64,000 nucleotides of DNA from Roseateles noduli (GCA_002205125.1 NIOE01000002.1:124001-188000); one strand, 5' to 3'; positions 14,856 through 24,261 are shown, counted from the stretch's first letter. The notes: a model not told the origin generated them from the sequence alone. Translations and numbers: made by a program.

Positions 14856-16163
14856 ATGTCCGCCGACCCTCGTGCCGCCCACCGCGCCGATGACCCTCGA
14901 GCCGCCGACCTCCGCCGCATGAAGCGGGTCGCGCTGGGCTGCCTGCTCGCGTCGCTGGCGGGGCTGGTCGTCAGCCTGCTGATGGGCGCGCAGGGCCCTT
15001 GGGGCTGGCTCAAGGCCTTCTGCGAGGCCGCAGCCATCGGCGGTCTGGCCGACTGGTTCGCCGTCGTCGCGCTGTTCCGCCATCCGCTCGGCCTGCCGAT
15101 CCCGCACACGGCGCTGATTCCGCAAGGCAAGCATCGGATCGCCGACAGCCTCGCCGAGTTCGTCCGCGACAACTTCCTCCATCCCGAGGTGCTGCTCCAG
15201 AAGCTGGAGGTCCTCAACCCTGCCGAGCGCCTCGGCCAGTGGCTGCGTGAGCCCGTCAATCTCGCGCAGGTGACCGGCTCGGTCCGCGCGATGGCCGTCG
15301 AGGCGCTTTCGTTGCTGAACGAGCAGGCGGTTCGCCGCGCCATCGGCGAGTTCCTCGTCGCCCGCGCGATGTCCTGGAACGCCACCGGCACGGCGGCATC
15401 CGTGCTGGATGTGCTGACCAAGTCGGGCCGCCATCAGGATGTCCTCGACGGTGCCTTGTCCAAGCTCCGCGACTACCTGTCCACGCCCGAGGTGCGGACG
15501 CTCGTCGCCGCGCGGCTGGTGAAGTTCGCGAACGCCCAGTGGCCGAAGACGATCAAGGTGGTCGACACCATCGCCAACGTCGACAAGATGGCCGACAGCC
15601 TGTCCGACAAGCTCGCGCTGCAACTGGTCGAGGAAGTGCAGACCGCGCTCTCCCAACCGGACCATTCGGTGCGCCGCCAGTTCGACGACTGGATCCGTGA
15701 GTTCATCGATCGTCTGCGCGAGGACCCCGAGTTCGCGCGCGAGGTCAACGCGATGAAGGACCGCGTTGTGCAGAGCGACGACGTGCGCGCCTACCTCGAC
15801 GGCGTGTGGACGGAAGTCCGCGCCACCATCGAGCGCGACCTGGACCGCGACGACTCCGTGCTGATGCGGCATCTGGACCAGTCGCTGGCGGCGCTCGGGG
15901 ACCGGCTGAGCCGCGATCCCTCGCTCGTGAAGGCGATCAACGAGCATGTGCTGTCCGCCGCGGAGCGCATGGTCGGCAGCATGCGCGAGGGCGTCACGCG
16001 TCACATCGCGTCGACGGTCAAGGCCTGGGACGACCGCAGCCTCGTGCGGCAGATCGAGCTCAGCGTCGGACGCGACTTGCAGTTCATCCGCCTGAACGGC
16101 ACGCTGGTGGGCGGCGTCATCGGGCTGTTGCTCTACGCGGTGACGATCCTGGCACAGCGCTGA
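14856..16163 (+). CDS. DUF445 family membrane protein
   Basis: The 435-aa protein has a hydrophobic N-terminal segment (about residues 25-43), then the family signature AFCEAAAIGGLADWFAVVALFRHPLG followed by PIPHTALIPQGK (quoted in parts). A long helical region follows, with repeated VRDNFL, FIDRLREDPEF and HLDQSLAALGDRLSRDP elements, and a C-terminal transmembrane segment (VGGVIGLLLYAVTILAQ). DUF445 proteins are inner-membrane proteins of unknown biochemical role. Codon use is normal for the host and there is no operon partner. Confidence 0.85.
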   Translation: MSADPRAAHRADDPRAADLRRMKRVALGCLLASLAGLVVSLLMGAQGPWGWLKAFCEAAAIGGLADWFAVVALFRHPLGLPIPHTALIPQGKHRIADSLAEFVRDNFLHPEVLLQKLEVLNPAERLGQWLREPVNLAQVTGSVRAMAVEALSLLNEQAVRRAIGEFLVARAMSWNATGTAASVLDVLTKSGRHQDVLDGALSKLRDYLSTPEVRTLVAARLVKFANAQWPKTIKVVDTIANVDKMADSLSDKLALQLVEEVQTALSQPDHSVRRQFDDWIREFIDRLREDPEFAREVNAMKDRVVQSDDVRAYLDGVWTEVRATIERDLDRDDSVLMRHLDQSLAALGDRLSRDPSLVKAINEHVLSAAERMVGSMREGVTRHIASTVKAWDDRSLVRQIELSVGRDLQFIRLNGTLVGGVIGLLLYAVTILAQR

Positions 16164-16214
16164 CAATGTCCGGCGCCCGACGAGGCGTCGGAAACAACAA
16201 GATCGAGGGAGTCC

Positions 16215-17087
16215 ATGGCATTCAATTCATCCGTCGCGCGGCTGATCGCCGCGTCGAGTCTCGTCCTGGTCGTCGGCACGGCGGCAGCCGCTCCGCAGGC
16301 ACCGGCACCGGACGCCTATACCGAACTCGCCGCCGAACGCTTCCGGGAGATCAAGGCCGAGTTGAAGAGCGACGCTGCCATCGTCGTCAAGGGACCGCTC
16401 ACCATCCAGCTGGGCGACTCGTTCGTCGTCAGCCTCGACCGGATCTACGCGTTCTGCCAGAGCAATGCATCGCACTGCGCCCGCGAGACCGATCGCTACG
16501 CCAGACGGGTCTTCGAGGTGTGGCGCGATCGGGAGGCGCCGGCGGTGAAGGAGAAGGTCCGGCTCGTGGTCCGCTCTGAGGACTATCTGGCGCAGGCGGA
16601 AAAGGCGGCGGGCGACAAGCCCGAGTCGCGGCTGATGCCGCGCCCGCTGGTCGACGGGCTTGTGATCGTGCCCGCCCTGGACACCCCATCGTCCCTGCGC
16701 ATGCTCGGTCGCAAGGACGCCACGAGCCTGCAGCTCGATGCGGACGCGTTGTTCGCGCTCGCGCTGTCGAACACGCTGGCCGGACTCAAACCGATCACCG
16801 AGGCGCCGGTGGCGGTCAAGGGGTCGTTCGGCCGCCTGGTCGGTGACGTCTACGAACCGAGCCGGCTGGCGTCGCCCGAGGCGTTCGCGCCGCTGGTGAA
16901 GGCGCACAACGGCACCTTGCTCGTCATGGCGCCGCTGACCGATGTGCTGCTCTACGTCGGCGAGGACACGCCGACGGCGCGGGAAGCGATGCGGCTGTTC
17001 GGTCGCAACCTGATGAAGCGCTCGCCGAACCCGTTGTCGGACATCGTGCTGCGCTGGACCGACAAGGGTTGGCAGCGGGTCGACTGA
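16215..17087 (+). CDS. Exported protein, possible DUF1444 (YtpQ-like)
   Basis: The 290-aa protein begins with a signal peptide (about residues 1-26, ending VGTAAAA). The mature part includes AERFREIKAELKSDAAIVVK, LGDSFVVSLDRIYAFCQSN, RLMPRPLVDGLVIVPALDTP, and a late strand-rich segment with NGTLLVMAPLTDVLLYVGED. The middle and end remind me of DUF1444 proteins, which have no known activity; this is a pattern judgement only. The ATG is preceded by GAGGGAGTCC at good spacing. The gene stands alone between DUF445 and the MNT-HEPN pair. Confidence 0.6.
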   Translation: MAFNSSVARLIAASSLVLVVGTAAAAPQAPAPDAYTELAAERFREIKAELKSDAAIVVKGPLTIQLGDSFVVSLDRIYAFCQSNASHCARETDRYARRVFEVWRDREAPAVKEKVRLVVRSEDYLAQAEKAAGDKPESRLMPRPLVDGLVIVPALDTPSSLRMLGRKDATSLQLDADALFALALSNTLAGLKPITEAPVAVKGSFGRLVGDVYEPSRLASPEAFAPLVKAHNGTLLVMAPLTDVLLYVGEDTPTAREAMRLFGRNLMKRSPNPLSDIVLRWTDKGWQRVD

Positions 17088-17111
17088 ACGCCGATACCGC
17101 GAGCATCGGGC

Positions 17112-17201
17112 GTGGCCGAATCGGCAACGAGTGTTGCTCAATGAGCATCAAGCGTTGTTGATTGAGCAACAGATGTGGCCTAATCGGCAACACCTGTTGC
17201 C
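17112..17201. promoter_or_regulatory. Dense repeat array, candidate autoregulatory operator of the MNT-HEPN module
   Basis: Four ordered elements lie within 90 nt. A 17-nt direct repeat with one mismatch, GTGGCC(G/T)AATCGGCAAC, occurs at 17112-17128 and 17175-17191. A 10-bp perfect inverted repeat pairs GTTGCTCAAT (17133-17142) with ATTGAGCAAC (17161-17170). A smaller one is GGCAACA-CC-TGTTGCC (17186-17201). GCAAC-gagt-GTTGC sits at 17124-17137. The array ends 14 nt before the antitoxin start codon, which suggests repression by that protein. Confidence 0.65.
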
Positions 17202-17215
17202 CTGGAACTTCCGCC

Positions 17216-17800
17216 ATGAATGCGTCCTTGATGAACGAACTGGTTGGCGGCGCGGCGCGCTACCGCGCGCTTCGTTGCCTGTATGAGCAAGCGGAGCGCG
17301 AGTTCGGCACGCGCGAGCTGGCCGCCGCTGCTGAGATCGATCCGAGCAATGCCTCCCGGTGGCTCCGTCGCTGGGCGGAAGTCGGGCTGGTGGATCGCAG
17401 GGCTGTCCGGGGGCTGGCTGTTTTCCGGGCTTCTTCCGATCCGGCGCTGGCGCCACTGCGCGCGCTGGTGATGCAGGACAGCGAACTTGTCCGCGTCATG
17501 CGGGAGCATCTCGCGACCCTCAAAGGTCAGATCGAGGTCGCTGCCTTGTTTGGGTCAGCGGCACGCGCAGACATGCATTCCGACAGCGATATTGATCTTC
17601 TCGTGTTGACCCCCGACCTCTCGCGCCTTCAAGCTCAGGCTCACTTTAAACCAGCTGGGCGCGCGCTGAAGCGGGCCGTCAATGTGCTGGTCTACACGCC
17701 CGAGGACTGGCGCCAGGCGCGCGACGATCGCAACCCCTTTGTGCTCGACATCCTCGGTCATCCGACCGTCGAGCTCAAAGGATCGCTGCATGCTCCGTAA
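17216..17800 (+). CDS. MNT-type antitoxin: helix-turn-helix plus minimal nucleotidyltransferase
   Basis: With the ATG at 17216 the protein has 194 aa; an in-frame TTG at 17162 would put the start inside the repeat array. Residues about 28-70 form a winged helix-turn-helix (GTRELAAAAEIDPSNASRWL). The C-terminal half has the minimal nucleotidyltransferase signature: Gly113-Ser114, then Asp125-x-Asp127 in FGSAARADMHSDSDIDLLVL. In MNT-HEPN toxin-antitoxin systems this protein neutralises the HEPN RNase by direct contact or by AMP transfer. The HEPN gene overlaps its 3' end by 11 nt. The DNA-binding domain and the upstream repeats suggest autoregulation. Confidence 0.85.
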   Translation: MNASLMNELVGGAARYRALRCLYEQAEREFGTRELAAAAEIDPSNASRWLRRWAEVGLVDRRAVRGLAVFRASSDPALAPLRALVMQDSELVRVMREHLATLKGQIEVAALFGSAARADMHSDSDIDLLVLTPDLSRLQAQAHFKPAGRALKRAVNVLVYTPEDWRQARDDRNPFVLDILGHPTVELKGSLHAP

Positions 17801-18224
17801 GCCAGAGGATTTCTACAAGGAAGGCAGCAAGGTCTTCCGCAAGGCACCGTTCAACGTGAACTCCGTCAAGGGCTGGGTCACGATCTCCGAGGGCAAGGTC
17901 GCGGACGCGCTTCGTGCGGAGAACTCCAACACGACGCGGCTCGGTGCCGCTTACGACGCCATCCTCAACCTGAGCTTTGCGTTGCTTTGCTCCAAGGGAT
18001 GGCGCTGCACCTCTGCAGACGGCCATCACGTCCAGGCGCTGGAAGCCGCCTGCGCGTACGCAGGGCTGTCGTCGAATGTCTTCGACCAGCTTGATGCGAT
18101 CCGTGATCTTCGGAACGACCAGTATCAAGGCGTCCCCGCGACATCGAAGGATGTCGACGAGGCGCTCGCGCTGATGGAGCGAGTCGTTCCGGAGTTGCTG
18201 TCGCTGCTTGCTGTGCGACCGTAG
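17790..18224 (+). CDS. HEPN-domain toxin, partner of the MNT antitoxin
   Basis: The ATG at 17790 lies within the end of the MNT gene (11-nt overlap), giving 144 aa. Other in-frame starts further up are inside that gene. The all-helical protein has RLGAAYDAILNLSFALLC and the catalytic-type motif IRDLRNDQYQG at about residues 105-115. The HEPN RNase motif is usually R-x4-6-H; here Arg108-Asn109 is present, but the expected His is replaced by Tyr112. This variant occurs in some HEPN families, so activity cannot be assumed. The overlap implies coupled translation with the antitoxin. Confidence 0.75.
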   Translation: MLRKPEDFYKEGSKVFRKAPFNVNSVKGWVTISEGKVADALRAENSNTTRLGAAYDAILNLSFALLCSKGWRCTSADGHHVQALEAACAYAGLSSNVFDQLDAIRDLRNDQYQGVPATSKDVDEALALMERVVPELLSLLAVRP

Positions 18225-18284
18225 CGGCAGAGCGCCGCCCGCACGTAGACTCCGGCGGTCTTCTGCTCTTCCCGGAACCTCCCC

Positions 18285-18800
18285 ATGCCCCGTTACGTCG
18301 CCTTCCTCCGCGGTGTCAGTCCGATGAACGCCCGGATGCCGGATCTGATCCGTGCGTTCGAGGCTGCCGGCTTCACGCGGGTGAGGACGGTGATCTCCAG
18401 CGGCAACGTCGTGTTCGAGCACCCCGGCGCGCCGGTCGACGAGCTCGAACGCATCGCCGAGCAGACGATGACCGACACGCTCGGCAAGACCTTCGGCACC
18501 ACGGTGCGGCCAGTCGAGCATCTGGCGCGCATCGTCGACGCCGACCACCACGCCGCGTTCAACCCGCCCGCCGCGGCCAAGCAGCTGATCACCTTCCTCA
18601 AGAGACCGCACGAGGGTCAGGTCTCTCTGCCGTTTGAAGGGGATGGCGCCGCGATCTGCAAGCTCGAGGGCGTGGAGGTCTACAGCCACTACCTTCCCAA
18701 CGACACGGGCCCGCTGTTCATGACGATGCTGGAGAAGACCTTCGGCAAGCAGATCACGACGCGCACCGTGGACACGGTGCGCAAGTGCATCAAGGCCTGA
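18285..18800 (+). CDS. DUF1697 family protein
   Basis: The 171-aa protein starts with RYVAFLRGVSPMNARMPDLI and continues FEAAGFTRVRTVISSGNVVF, the conserved opening of DUF1697. It ends with TMLEKTFGKQITTRTVDTV, also typical. Length and order match the family. The biochemical role is unknown. It ends facing a membrane protein gene on the other strand, with a 6-bp hairpin (CCACGG/CCGTGG, 18818-18834) between them that lacks a T-tract. Confidence 0.8.
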   Translation: MPRYVAFLRGVSPMNARMPDLIRAFEAAGFTRVRTVISSGNVVFEHPGAPVDELERIAEQTMTDTLGKTFGTTVRPVEHLARIVDADHHAAFNPPAAAKQLITFLKRPHEGQVSLPFEGDGAAICKLEGVEVYSHYLPNDTGPLFMTMLEKTFGKQITTRTVDTVRKCIKA

Positions 18801-18850
18801 AGCGGGTCACGGGCTGCCCACGGTGAATCCGTGGCGACGCGCCCCGCGGT

Positions 18851-19441
18851 TCACGACAGCACGTTGTAGAGCCGCAGGATCCACCACTGCTGGACCGCCA
18901 GCGCGACCAGCACCAGCGCCCACTGGAAGCGCCGGCTGGTGACCAGCGCCGCGACGCCGCACAGCGCGATCGCCGCGGCCGTCTTCACGCTGTAGGCCGT
19001 GCCCAGTTCCTGCAGGTGGGCTGTGCCCTTGAGCGCGCTGTCCGCGACGTCCAGCAGCAGCGTGAAGGCCAGGATCCCGAAGAACCAGCGTCGCCGCGAC
19101 ATGAAGTAGTCGCGGTAGCCGGCGTACTCGGCGATGTCGTCGGGGAAGAGGATCGCGCACAGCAGGTAGAGCACCGCGCTGTAGCCGACCACGAACACGA
19201 ACTGGAGGAAGTGCCACGGCCCCACGCGGCTCAGCGCGAACTCCCACCACCAGAAGTGGATGAGCGTCACCATCATGTAGAGCGCCCACAGCAGGTGGAC
19301 GCCGTCGACCTTCAGCCGACCCGGGTGCTGCACGAACTTCGCCAGCCCCGAGAGCAACCGCGCGATCGACAGGCTGACCACCATGCTCAGCACCATCCGG
19401 ATGTGGATGAACTGGGTGGGATCGATCGCGGCGTGGTCCAT
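18851..19441 (-). CDS. Integral membrane protein of unknown function, 196 aa
   Basis: The product is strongly hydrophobic, with about five transmembrane segments: near residues 15-35, 48-70 (LLWALYMMVTLIHFWWWEF), 78-100, 118-135 and 152-190. FPDDIAEYAGYRDYFMSRRR lies in a loop. I recognise no family. It is followed on the same strand by the GGDEF protein gene, with a 43-nt gap on the downstream side of that gene. Confidence 0.6.
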   Translation of the reverse strand: MDHAAIDPTQFIHIRMVLSMVVSLSIARLLSGLAKFVQHPGRLKVDGVHLLWALYMMVTLIHFWWWEFALSRVGPWHFLQFVFVVGYSAVLYLLCAILFPDDIAEYAGYRDYFMSRRRWFFGILAFTLLLDVADSALKGTAHLQELGTAYSVKTAAAIALCGVAALVTSRRFQWALVLVALAVQQWWILRLYNVLS

Positions 19442-19484
19442 CGCGGTGGTCCCGGGGTCCGGTCCGCGTCAGGCCTTCAAGGCG

Positions 19485-21371
19485 TCAGGCGACGCACGCC
19501 CGGTTCTTGCCGGTGCGCTTGGCCTCGTAGAGCGCCTCGTCGGCGCGGTCCAGCGCCTGCTCCATCGTCTCGTTGCCGCGGAACAGCGTCACGCCCGCCG
19601 AGAAGGTGACGAACACGTCGCGCCCCTCGTGCATGAACAGGCTGGCCGACAGCGAACGCTGCAGCCGCAGCAGCACCGCCTGCGCCTCTTCGAGCGGCGC
19701 CTCGGGCAGGATCAGCACGAACTCCTCGCCCCCCCAGCGGCCGACCTTGTCGCCCGGGCGCAGCAGCCCCGACACCCGCGCCGCCAGCGCCTTCAACGCC
19801 TCGTCGCCGGCCGCGTGGCCGAGGTTGTCGTTGAGCTTCTTGAAGTTGTCGATGTCCAGCAGCGCCAGCGCCAGCGGCTTGGGATCGCGCTCGAGCTTGG
19901 CGCGTTCGGTCTCGAAAGTCGCGATCAGGCCGCGCCGGTTGGCGACCTGCGTCAGCTGGTCGGTCTGGACTTCGCTGGACAGGCGGCGCAGCTCGCCTTC
20001 GAGCTGCTCGACGCGTCCGGCGAGCTGCGTCGCGCGGTCGTGTTCGTCGCGCAGCCGGCCTTGCGTGTTCTGCACCAGCGACTGCACGCTGCGGCTTTCC
20101 TCGACCATCTCGCGCACGACGCCCGCCAGGCTCTCCAGCGAGTCGGCCTGCTCGATCACGGTGGCGTACTTCCCCACGCTGTCGCTGAAGCGGTCGGTGT
20201 GCTGGCCGAGCTCGCCCAGCTCCTGCAGCATCCGGTTGATCAGGCCCTTGAGCGCGTCGCGGGCGCGGCCGCGCTCCTCGCGCAAGCTCTGCTGGCGCTC
20301 GCGCGTGCCGTGCAGCAGCTCGCTGACCGAGCGCACGCTGCGCGCCGTCAGACCCTGCGCCAGCGTCTGGTTCATCGCCTCGCACTGGCCCTGCGCCCAG
20401 GAGTCGTCCTCGGCCAGGTCCGCCAGGCTGCCGGTCAACTCGCCGCAGAGCTTGCCCAGCTCGGTGAACGCATGGTTGCGGTGATCCAGCCAGCGCCGCG
20501 CGCGGATGCACAGCGCATCCATCTGCGCTGCGCGCTCCGGCGTCGCGCCGTCGCGGACCAGCTCCGCATGCGCCACGCCCAGTTCGTCGATCAGTTCCTG
20601 CGCCCGCGCGTCGTCCGAGCGTAGCGCGTGGCGCACGGTGCCGTTCAAGTGCGTGCCGACCTCGGGCCACGACTGCAGGCCGGGACCTGCGTCACCCATC
20701 AGCGTGTCGAGCGAGCCGTAACGCGCCGCACCCGCTGCGCCCGCAGCGTTTGCCGCGGCTGCCTCGGCCGGCGGCTGCGCGGCTTCTTCCTCGCTGAAGA
20801 ACTGGCTGGGCGTACCGGCGCGTTCATCCTCGTCGTCCTCGACGCCGTCCAGCGGCGCCGGCTGCGTTTCCACGCGCGAGTCGCTGACGTCCGAATCCCA
20901 GCTCGCGACCAGCTGCTTCAAGCGCAGGGTCAGGCGTTGCGGGTCGCTGCGGTTGCTCTGCAGCACGCGCAGCACGCCGTCCTTCTTGCGCGCCAGCGTC
21001 CATTGCCGGCCGCCGCGTTCCAGGCCGCGCATCATCCGTTCGATCAACTGCGCGAGCTGTTCCGCCTGCGCGCCGGGGCCGTGCGTCTGCTGCAGCCCTT
21101 CCAGCGCGCGCTGGAGTTCATCCCACTTGCCTTCCCGCACCTGCAGCGCGAAGCCCTGGCGCTGCTGCGGATCAGGCACCGCCAAGCCGAGCAGCCGCGC
21201 CACGGAGCCTTGCGCGCGCTCGGGCAGCTGCGTGTTCGCACCGCCGCGGGCGGGCTCGCCGGACTCCTGCGCGTAGGCACGCGCGTAGTTCTCGGGGGTG
21301 GGTTCCAGCTTGTCCAGCGCCAGCCGGCGCAGGGCCGCTTTTGCCAGGAGAGCGGGGGGCTGCTGCGGCAT
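19485..21371 (-). CDS. Diguanylate cyclase with long helical N-terminal region
   Basis: The protein starts MPQQPPALLAKAALRRLALD at 21371 (628 aa). Frames open further upstream overlap the neighbouring gene, so they are not used. The first 450 residues are mostly helical and coiled-coil-like, with no membrane segment and no family I recognise. The C-terminal GGDEF domain (about 460-628) has the active-site motif WGGEEF near residue 547 and an RPGD allosteric I-site exactly five residues before it, so a functional, product-inhibited c-di-GMP synthase is expected. The gene lies 56 nt after the receiver-GGDEF-EAL gene and is probably co-transcribed with it. Confidence 0.85.
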   Translation of the reverse strand: MPQQPPALLAKAALRRLALDKLEPTPENYARAYAQESGEPARGGANTQLPERAQGSVARLLGLAVPDPQQRQGFALQVREGKWDELQRALEGLQQTHGPGAQAEQLAQLIERMMRGLERGGRQWTLARKKDGVLRVLQSNRSDPQRLTLRLKQLVASWDSDVSDSRVETQPAPLDGVEDDEDERAGTPSQFFSEEEAAQPPAEAAAANAAGAAGAARYGSLDTLMGDAGPGLQSWPEVGTHLNGTVRHALRSDDARAQELIDELGVAHAELVRDGATPERAAQMDALCIRARRWLDHRNHAFTELGKLCGELTGSLADLAEDDSWAQGQCEAMNQTLAQGLTARSVRSVSELLHGTRERQQSLREERGRARDALKGLINRMLQELGELGQHTDRFSDSVGKYATVIEQADSLESLAGVVREMVEESRSVQSLVQNTQGRLRDEHDRATQLAGRVEQLEGELRRLSSEVQTDQLTQVANRRGLIATFETERAKLERDPKPLALALLDIDNFKKLNDNLGHAAGDEALKALAARVSGLLRPGDKVGRWGGEEFVLILPEAPLEEAQAVLLRLQRSLSASLFMHEGRDVFVTFSAGVTLFRGNETMEQALDRADEALYEAKRTGKNRACVA

Positions 21372-21427
21372 CGGTCGGGACTCGGTGAATGCGGGGGAGG
21401 GGCTGACGCTCGCGGCCGGAACCGGGC

Positions 21428-23635
21428 TCAGCGTGTCGGAAGGTCTTCGCCGGCGTCGGACGTCGGCAGGATCCAGGGGGCCTTGCGCGGCAGCACGGTC
21501 TGCGCCAGCCAGCGTTCGAGGTCGTCCGGCGGCAGCGGCTTGCTGAACAGGAAACCCTGCATCAGGCTGCAGTCCAGCCGGCGCAGCACTTCCATCTGCC
21601 GCAGCGTCTCGACGCCCTCGGCGATGACCTGCAGGCCCAGCGAACGCGCCAGCGCGATGATCGCGGTGACCACCGCCGAGCTCTGCGGCGTGATGCCCAG
21701 GTCGCGGACGAAGCTGCGGTCGATCTTCACTTCGGAGATCGGCAGCGTCGTCAGATACGCGAGCGACGAATAACCGGTGCCGAAGTCGTCGATCGAGATC
21801 TCGACGCCGACCTCGTTGAGCCGGTGCAGCGACGGGATCACGCTCTGCAGATCCTTCATCAGGCCGGTCTCGGTGATCTCGAGCTGGATCGCGCGGTGCG
21901 GCACGCCCCACTGGCTGACGAACTGGTGGATGTGCTCGACCAGGTCCGAGCGCTCGAACAGCCGGTTGGGCAGGTTCACCGCGATCGATTCGCTGAAGCC
22001 GAAATTGAGCTGCCAGACCTTGGCCTGGCGCGCGGCCTCGCGCAGCGCCCATTCGGACAGCGGCACGATCAGGCCGGTTTCCTCGGCGAGCGGGATGAAC
22101 TCGCCCGGCGGCACCAGCGTGTTGCCGCGGCGCCAGCGCATCAGCGCCTCGGCGCCGACCATGCGGGCGGTGCGGACGTCGATCTTGGGCTGGTAGTGCA
22201 GGACCAGCTCGTCGCGCTCGATCGCCTTGTGCAGCGCGGATTCAAGCTCCAGCTTCTCGCGCCCGCGGCCCGCCAGCATCGGCGAGTACAGCGCCGACGC
22301 ATTGCGGCCCTGGTTCTTGACCGCGTACATCGCCACGTCGGCGTTGCGCAGCAGGTCGGCCATGGTCAGGCCGTCGCGCGGGTAGAGCGAGATGCCCACC
22401 GACGCGGTCACGAAACATTCCTGGCCGGCGATGAAGATCGGTTCGCGCAAGGCGTCCAGCACGCGCTGGGCGACGCGCTCGGCGTCGCTCTCGTCGCCGA
22501 CCTCGGGCAGCAGCGCGACGAACTCGTCGCCGCCCAGGCGGCCCACGGCCTCCAGCGTGCGGTGCGAGCGCGTGCCGACCGATTCCAGCATCCCCTCCAT
22601 CACCTGGTCGCTGTGGCGCACGCAGGAGCGCAGGCGGCGGCCGACTTCCATCAGCAGGTCGTCGCCGGCGGCGTGACCCAGCGTGTCGTTGATGACCTTG
22701 AAGCGGTCCAGGTCGATCAGCAGCAGGCCGACCTCGTGGCCCATGCGACGCCCGGCCTCGATGGCGCGCTCGGCGCGCCACATCAGCTGGCGGCGGTTCG
22801 GCAGGCCGGTCAGCGCGTCGAAGTTGGCCAGCTCGCGGATGCGGTCCTCCGCCATGCGGCGGTCGGTCACGTCCTGGATGACGCCGGTGTAGCCGCAGGC
22901 GTTGCCGTGTTCGTTGAACTCGGGCTCGGCCTCGATGTGGATGACGCGCTTGCGGCCGTCCAGAAGCGTGAAGGGCAGGTCGGTCACCAGCACCGAGTTG
23001 TGGGCGACGACGTCGCGCAGCAGGCGCATGAAGAGCAGGCGCTCCTCGCGCGGCACCATGCGCATCACGCCGATGAAGTCCAGCGGGTCGATCGGTCCGC
23101 GGCCGAAGACGCGCAGCGCCTCGTTGGCCAGCTTGAAGCCGTGGCCGGTCTGCCACTCGAAGCTGCCCATGCGGGCCAGGTCTTGCGCGCGGGCCAGCTT
23201 GGACTTGCTGCGCTCCAGTTCCTGGCGCGTGCGCGAACTGCGCAGCATGTAGCGCAGCCGGCCGGCCAGCAGCCGCCATTGCGTGGACTTGACGAAGAAG
23301 TCGGTCGCGCCGGCCTGGTAGACGCGGTTGATCGAGGCCTCGTCGTCGAGGCCCGTCAGCATCAGGATGGGCGCGTTCTCGAAGCCGGGCAGGTTGCGCA
23401 GCCGCTCGCAGGTCTCGAAGCCGTCGAGCTCCGGCATCAGCGCGTCCAGCACGATCAGCTCGGGCGTCCATTGCGTGACCAGCTGCAGCGCCTGCTGCCC
23501 GCCGGTCAGCGCGGTGACCTCGAAGCCGTGCTCCTGCAGCGCGGCCTCGCTCAGCATCAGGTTGACCGGGTCGTCGTCCACCAGCAGGACGCGCGGTCGT
23601 TCGATCAGTTCACCTTCCTTCACGACGCGGCTCAT
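21428..23635 (-). CDS. Response regulator with receiver, PAS-like, GGDEF and EAL domains
   Basis: The 735-aa protein has a receiver domain (about residues 14-130, phospho-acceptor Asp64 in [13 protein letters not shown]), a short PAS-like segment ending in [16 protein letters not shown] (LGGDEF at 367-371) and EAL (AEALMRWR, Glu496) with DFGTGYSSL and EGVET conserved. The GGDEF active site is intact, but the I-site position holds RTLE instead of RxxD. EAL catalytic motifs look intact, so phosphodiesterase activity is likely. The ATG overlaps the end of the Hpt gene by 4 nt (ATGA). Phosphotransfer from the Hpt protein could therefore switch its c-di-GMP activity. Confidence 0.88.
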   Translation of the reverse strand: MSRVVKEGELIERPRVLLVDDDPVNLMLSEAALQEHGFEVTALTGGQQALQLVTQWTPELIVLDALMPELDGFETCERLRNLPGFENAPILMLTGLDDEASINRVYQAGATDFFVKSTQWRLLAGRLRYMLRSSRTRQELERSKSKLARAQDLARMGSFEWQTGHGFKLANEALRVFGRGPIDPLDFIGVMRMVPREERLLFMRLLRDVVAHNSVLVTDLPFTLLDGRKRVIHIEAEPEFNEHGNACGYTGVIQDVTDRRMAEDRIRELANFDALTGLPNRRQLMWRAERAIEAGRRMGHEVGLLLIDLDRFKVINDTLGHAAGDDLLMEVGRRLRSCVRHSDQVMEGMLESVGTRSHRTLEAVGRLGGDEFVALLPEVGDESDAERVAQRVLDALREPIFIAGQECFVTASVGISLYPRDGLTMADLLRNADVAMYAVKNQGRNASALYSPMLAGRGREKLELESALHKAIERDELVLHYQPKIDVRTARMVGAEALMRWRRGNTLVPPGEFIPLAEETGLIVPLSEWALREAARQAKVWQLNFGFSESIAVNLPNRLFERSDLVEHIHQFVSQWGVPHRAIQLEITETGLMKDLQSVIPSLHRLNEVGVEISIDDFGTGYSSLAYLTTLPISEVKIDRSFVRDLGITPQSSAVVTAIIALARSLGLQVIAEGVETLRQMEVLRRLDCSLMQGFLFSKPLPPDDLERWLAQTVLPRKAPWILPTSDAGEDLPTR

Positions 23636-24039
23636 CGTGAGGGTTGCACCAGTTGCTGCATGGCGAGCCGCGCGGCGGCGATGTCGTCGAGCACGGTGGC
23701 GATCAGGTCGGCCAGGCCGTCCTCGCGGCCGGAGCGCGCGAGGGCCTCGATCTCGGCGCAGCGCTGCGACAGCACCGAGGCGCCCAGGCTGGCCGCGGCC
23801 GACTTCAGCGTGTGCGCCACATGGCGCAGGCCGTTGAGGTCGCGCGGCGCGTCGCGGCCCTGCGCGAGCACCTGCTCCTGTTGATCCAGCGATTTGAGGA
23901 AGGCTGCCACGACGCGGTCCAGCAGATGGTTCACGCCCTCCGGGTCCAACTCGCGCAGACGGGCGAGGGCCTGGTCGTCCAGCACGGCGGGTTCGGGCTG
24001 CGTCCGGGAGGGCATGGTCGTGGCGTAGTCTGGTGACAT
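23632..24039 (-). CDS. Hpt-domain phosphotransfer protein
   Basis: The Hpt signature [20 protein letters not shown] places the phospho-accepting His at residue 76. The helices before and after it match a four-helix Hpt bundle. The start at 24039 is preferred to the frame's earliest Met because the frame opens upstream without a Shine-Dalgarno sequence. The ATG at 24015 is another option. The gene overlaps the receiver-GGDEF-EAL gene by 4 nt, so it is the likely phosphodonor for that receiver. The upstream hybrid kinase is not obvious; the divergent kinase at 24262 lacks a receiver. Confidence 0.75.
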   Translation of the reverse strand: MSPDYATTMPSRTQPEPAVLDDQALARLRELDPEGVNHLLDRVVAAFLKSLDQQEQVLAQGRDAPRDLNGLRHVAHTLKSAAASLGASVLSQRCAEIEALARSGREDGLADLIATVLDDIAAARLAMQQLVQPSR

Positions 24040-24261
24040 CTTCTGATCATGGCGCCGCGGGTGGTTCCACGCGGAGTTGAAGACCATTGTCGTTCACCGC
24101 AAGGATGCGAGCGTGCGAAAAAGCAGTCAATTCTGGTGTTCTTGGAGACGTCGCTCGGGGTAAGTCCCGGGGTCGGTGTCGCATCCATGCCGCCTCAGGC
24201 GAAGCGCAGGGTCTGCCCCACCCGCGTTCGAGGCCCGGAAGGCTCCGGTTGCCTGCCTACA

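Noticed and set aside
18818-18834. CCACGG/CCGTGG hairpin between convergent genes
   Set aside because: It has only 6 bp and no T-tract, so it is too weak to call a terminator.
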